Source of the DNA: Caulobacter sp. RHG1
GTDB taxonomy: Bacteria > Pseudomonadota > Alphaproteobacteria > Caulobacterales > Caulobacteraceae
Reading direction: 5' to 3'
Length of the DNA stretch: 64,000 nt
Assembly: GCF_013181195.1 (NCBI RefSeq)
Contig: NZ_SMZP01000004.1
Location: 496,001-560,000, forward strand
Part shown: piece after piece, positions 61,159 to 64,000 of the stretch
How the letters are laid out: every line of letters begins with the position of its first letter
Numbering within the stretch: the stretch's first letter is position 1
Notes under the pieces: model-generated
The model's database searches: none
The model's input: the letters and a program-made list of their open reading frames with translations, nothing else
Told to the model about the DNA's origin: nothing
Made by a program: the position numbers and the translations under genes

Positions 61159-62814
61159 ATGAAAACGATGCTCCTCAGCGGCGTTCTCGCCGCCACGCTC
61201 GCGACCGGCTTTGCCGCTGACGCCGAGACGAAGCCCGACCCTAAGCTGGTCGTGGTGATCTCGATCGACCAGTTCAGCGCCAATCTCTATGCTCAGCACC
61301 GGGGTGAATTCACCGGCGGCTTGAAGACGCTGAGCCAGGGCGTGGTCTATCCCAACGGCTACCAGTCGCACGCCTTCACCGAGACGTGCCCGGGTCACTC
61401 GACCTTGCTGACGGCCAAGCATCCCAACAAGACCGGCATCAGCGCCAACGACTGGTACGACCGCGCGACGGGCAAGACCGTGTACTGCCTGGCCGACCCG
61501 GCGGTGACTCTGGCCGACGGCGGTCGCCCGGTCAGCCCGGTCAACATGGTCGCCACGACCTATGGCGACTGGCTGAAGGACGTCTCGCCGACCAGCCGCG
61601 TCTATGGCGTGTCGGGCAAGGACCGCGGCGCGATCACGATGTCGGGCCACAAGGCCGACGGCCAGTTCTGGTACCAGCCGGGCTATGGCTTCACGACCTG
61701 GATCGCCAAGGACCAGACCGCCGAAGCCCGCATGAAGCCGATCGCCGCCTTCAACGCGAAGCTGGCCGCCGATCAGGCCAAGAAGCCGTTCGTCTGGACC
61801 TACGCCCCAGGCTCGGCCAAGCGCTGCAAGGCGCTGGAGGCTGACTACAAGACCGGTGACCGTTCGTGGCGCGCGGCGCTGCCGATTGCTCCCGCGACGA
61901 CCGACGCCGACAAGGCTCGCGATCTCTACGCAAGTCCCTATACAGACGAAAAGACCCTGGAGCTGGCCCAGACGCTGCGCGAGGCCAATGGCCTGGGCGA
62001 CGGCCCGCAGGTCGACGTCCTGACCATCAGCCTGTCGGCCACCGACTTCATCGGTCACCGCTATGGCGCGCGCGGCCCGGAGATGTGCGACCAGTTGGCC
62101 CGCCTGGACGATCGCCTGGGCGTGTTCCTCAAGAGCCTGGACAAGGTCAAGGGCGGGGTCCTGGTGGCCCTGGCGGCCGACCACGGGGGCTCCGACTTCG
62201 CCGAGCGCCTGCATGGCGAGAGCTACGGGACCGAGCGCGTCATCGGCAAGACTTGGATCGCCAAGCTGAACGCCCAGCTGCGCACCGACCTGGGCCTGAC
62301 ATGGGATCCGCTGCTGGCCGAGGGCGGCATCGACCAGATCTATGTCGTCGGTCCCGACGGCAAGACGCCGTCGCTGGCCGACCGCATGCGCGTCACCGCC
62401 GCGGCCCTGGTGCTGATGAACCGCGATCCGGTCGTGGCCGGGGCCTTCGACTCCAACGCCATCCTGACGGCCGAGCCCGCGCCGGCCGACGCTTCGCCCG
62501 AGGAGATCTCGCTGGTCGAACGCCTTCGCCGCAGCGCCTATCCGGGCCGGGTGGGCGACATCCTGATCGCCTTCAAGCCTGATCGTATTCCCGCCACCGC
62601 CGGCGCGACCTATGTCGCCACCCACGGCAGCCCCTGGGATTACGACCGCCGTATCCCGATCCTGTTCTGGTGGAAGGGCGCGACGCCGCACGAGCGGGTC
62701 CTGCCGCTGGACACGGTGGACATCGCTCCGACCCTTGCCGCCGTCACAGGCGTCAAGCCGCCGGCGGATGTCGACGGCGTGTGCAGGTCGCTGGTTTATG
62801 GTCAAGCTTGCTAG
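61159..62814 (+). CDS. PafA/SPAP-type alkaline phosphatase
   Basis: The 551-residue periplasmic protein has a signal peptide (MKTMLLSGVLAATLATGFA). The alkaline-phosphatase superfamily fold of the threonine-nucleophile type follows: the first metal ligand in VVVISIDQFSAN, nucleophile T76 in ETCPGHSTLL, the ligands in SATDFIGHRYG, and ALAADHGGSDF with Asp-His. These match PafA/SPAP enzymes, which release phosphate from many organic monoesters without strong phosphate inhibition. ATG 61159 begins the signal peptide; the preceding frame has no support. Confidence 0.9.
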   Translation: MKTMLLSGVLAATLATGFAADAETKPDPKLVVVISIDQFSANLYAQHRGEFTGGLKTLSQGVVYPNGYQSHAFTETCPGHSTLLTAKHPNKTGISANDWYDRATGKTVYCLADPAVTLADGGRPVSPVNMVATTYGDWLKDVSPTSRVYGVSGKDRGAITMSGHKADGQFWYQPGYGFTTWIAKDQTAEARMKPIAAFNAKLAADQAKKPFVWTYAPGSAKRCKALEADYKTGDRSWRAALPIAPATTDADKARDLYASPYTDEKTLELAQTLREANGLGDGPQVDVLTISLSATDFIGHRYGARGPEMCDQLARLDDRLGVFLKSLDKVKGGVLVALAADHGGSDFAERLHGESYGTERVIGKTWIAKLNAQLRTDLGLTWDPLLAEGGIDQIYVVGPDGKTPSLADRMRVTAAALVLMNRDPVVAGAFDSNAILTAEPAPADASPEEISLVERLRRSAYPGRVGDILIAFKPDRIPATAGATYVATHGSPWDYDRRIPILFWWKGATPHERVLPLDTVDIAPTLAAVTGVKPPADVDGVCRSLVYGQAC

Positions 62815-62872
62815 GACGGGCTTTTAGAAACGTCACAAGCGGTCGCTAGTCCTTCCCCTCTCGGGGGAACGC

Positions 62873-64000
62873 ATGGGCTACGACCGCTTCTACTTCCTGA
62901 AGAAGGCCTACGGAATCTATCCGGGCGTCTTGCGCCCGGTTTCGGCGCGTTGCCTTGAGCCGCACTATGCCCACCGGCGCGCTAGGCGTGGTCCGGTCAG
63001 GGCAGGGTTGGACGTGCTGGTCGGCCTGGCCTTCCGCGCCTGGATCCCCGGTCGCGCGGCCAAGGTGCAAAAGAGGTTCGGCCTGAGCGAGGCCTGGCGC
63101 GAGCGGGCCATCGAGATCGCCCGCGCCCGTTTCGTCGATCCCAACGACCTCGCGCTTTTTCGCATCGAAACCCCGGACCAGCTGGATGTCTATGTCCGCC
63201 GGTTCGAGGATGCGGCCCTGAACAAGAAGATCAATCCGCTGGGCTGGACCTCCGCCTGCGTGCTGGCCGACAAGGTCCGCTTCCAGGCCCGTTGCGCCGA
63301 GGCCGGCCTGCCGCATCCGCGCACCGTGGCCCTGGTCAAGGATGGTCGCGTGACGATGAAGGCCGATCCCGCGGGGCGCGACCTGGTGGTCAAGCCGGCG
63401 GACGGGGAGGGCGGCGACGGCGTCGTCATCCTGGAGCGTGTCGTGGACGCCGCCGATCTTTCCGCGCGACTGCCCAAGGCGCGCGGCGCTTTCGTGGTTC
63501 AGGATCGCGTGCAGACCCATCCGGCCTTGCTGGGCCTGGCGCTGGACGCCCTGCCGACGGTGCGGATCGTGACCATGATCGACGAGGTCGGCGCGCCCGA
63601 GGTGGTCAGCGCCACCTTCCGCTTCGCCTCGGTGGCTGGGGCGAGGGTGGACAACATGAAGGCCGGCGGCCTGATCTCGGCGGTGGACCTGCCGGTCGGC
63701 GCCTTGGGCCTAGCCTGCAAGGGCTATGGCGGCGGCGACCACGCCGTGCATCCCGTGACCGGTGCGGCGATCATCGGCCGCAAGCTGCCCGACTGGGCCG
63801 CGGCCAAGGGGCTGGTGCGGCGGGCTCATGCCGAGACCTTCGCCGACTACGCCCTGATCGGCTGGGACGTGGCCCTGACGCTCGACGGTCCGGTTCTGAT
63901 CGAGGCCAACGGCAAGCCTGGCGTGCTGATGCCTCAGCGCGCCGCTCGCCAGGGCCTGGCGAGCGGCCGCTATGGCGCGCTGCTGGCTTATCATCTTGCC
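62873..64000 (+). CDS. Sugar-transfer-associated ATP-grasp protein, 3' end outside the window
   Basis: The reading frame is open from ATG 62873 to the right window edge (376 codons). The N-terminal 90 residues are basic and helical. Next comes ATP-grasp sequence: DKVRFQARCAEAGLPHPRTVALV (start of the domain), DLVVKPADGEGGDGVVIL (ATP-binding loop), TVRIVTMIDEVGAPEVVSATFRF and VLIEANGKPGVLMPQ (metal-binding end). It matches the ATPgrasp_ST type, often found in polysaccharide or glycan-tailoring clusters, where it is thought to ligate an amino or carboxylic group to a sugar. No such cluster is visible in this window, so its role is unknown. Confidence 0.75.
   Translation, partial: MGYDRFYFLKKAYGIYPGVLRPVSARCLEPHYAHRRARRGPVRAGLDVLVGLAFRAWIPGRAAKVQKRFGLSEAWRERAIEIARARFVDPNDLALFRIETPDQLDVYVRRFEDAALNKKINPLGWTSACVLADKVRFQARCAEAGLPHPRTVALVKDGRVTMKADPAGRDLVVKPADGEGGDGVVILERVVDAADLSARLPKARGAFVVQDRVQTHPALLGLALDALPTVRIVTMIDEVGAPEVVSATFRFASVAGARVDNMKAGGLISAVDLPVGALGLACKGYGGGDHAVHPVTGAAIIGRKLPDWAAAKGLVRRAHAETFADYALIGWDVALTLDGPVLIEANGKPGVLMPQRAARQGLASGRYGALLAYHLA

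Overview
This is high-GC alphaproteobacterial chromosome, almost certainly from the genus Caulobacter. DivK and PleD lie in tandem with family-standard lengths and phospho-sites. MipZ, the polar ClpS/ClpA pair, TonB-receptor-rich sugar loci and GANTC motifs in cell-cycle promoters point the same way. There is no plasmid, prophage or CRISPR signature, and genes are tightly packed with frequent ATGA/GTGA overlaps.

Layout. (1) 1-8048: a sugar-uptake and regulation locus with ABC ATPase (partial), permease, DeoR repressor, binding protein, xylose-isomerase-like TIM-barrel enzyme, Tat-exported DUF5060/apiosidase-like hydrolase, NanR-like GntR and IclR. (2) 8045-10026: small housekeeping enzymes (RBBP9-type hydrolase, MsrB, DJ-1/PfpI) ending in a repeat-terminator-repeat block. 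(3) 10039-14330: a coupled pair of exported proteins, a 1261-residue LamG protein and a GlcG-like protein. (4) 14570-19207: DUF805, LipB, a FliN-like SpoA protein, a perfect 21-bp palindrome, tRNA-Leu(GAG), MgtE and a membrane-anchored lysozyme. (5) 19293-36937: leucine catabolism (ivd, mccB, liuC, mccA), interrupted after ivd by a polysaccharide-use block (GH43, TonB receptor, GH2) plus tam and a patatin, with a DUF3667 membrane protein inside the mcc run. (6) 36995-39942: an atypical TonB receptor divergent from a membrane LytTR regulator; between them lie repeats matching the AlgR box. (7) 40166-51817: DUF1489, panC, mipZ, a DnaJ-domain protein, an aminotransferase, a D,D-carboxypeptidase, a phasin, an overlapping RidA-GDPD-GNAT run, a PNPOx-like protein, YCII, DUF4287, HIT and BLUF. 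(8) 51981-59536: clpA-clpS, dinB, a ROK kinase-HAD pair, and divK-pleD. (9) 59649-64000: GH28 pectinase, a PafA-type phosphatase and an ATP-grasp protein cut by the window edge.

How the genes fit together: several loci together look like a plant-polysaccharide scavenging programme (GH28, GH43, GH2, apiosidase-like enzyme, LamG protein, TonB receptors). CG-centred operator-like sites stand in front of the LamG gene, the GH28 gene and the TonB/GH43 divergent region. The cell-cycle genes carry promoter motifs expected for CcrM/GcrA and possibly CtrA control. All functional assignments are from motif reading, without database searches.
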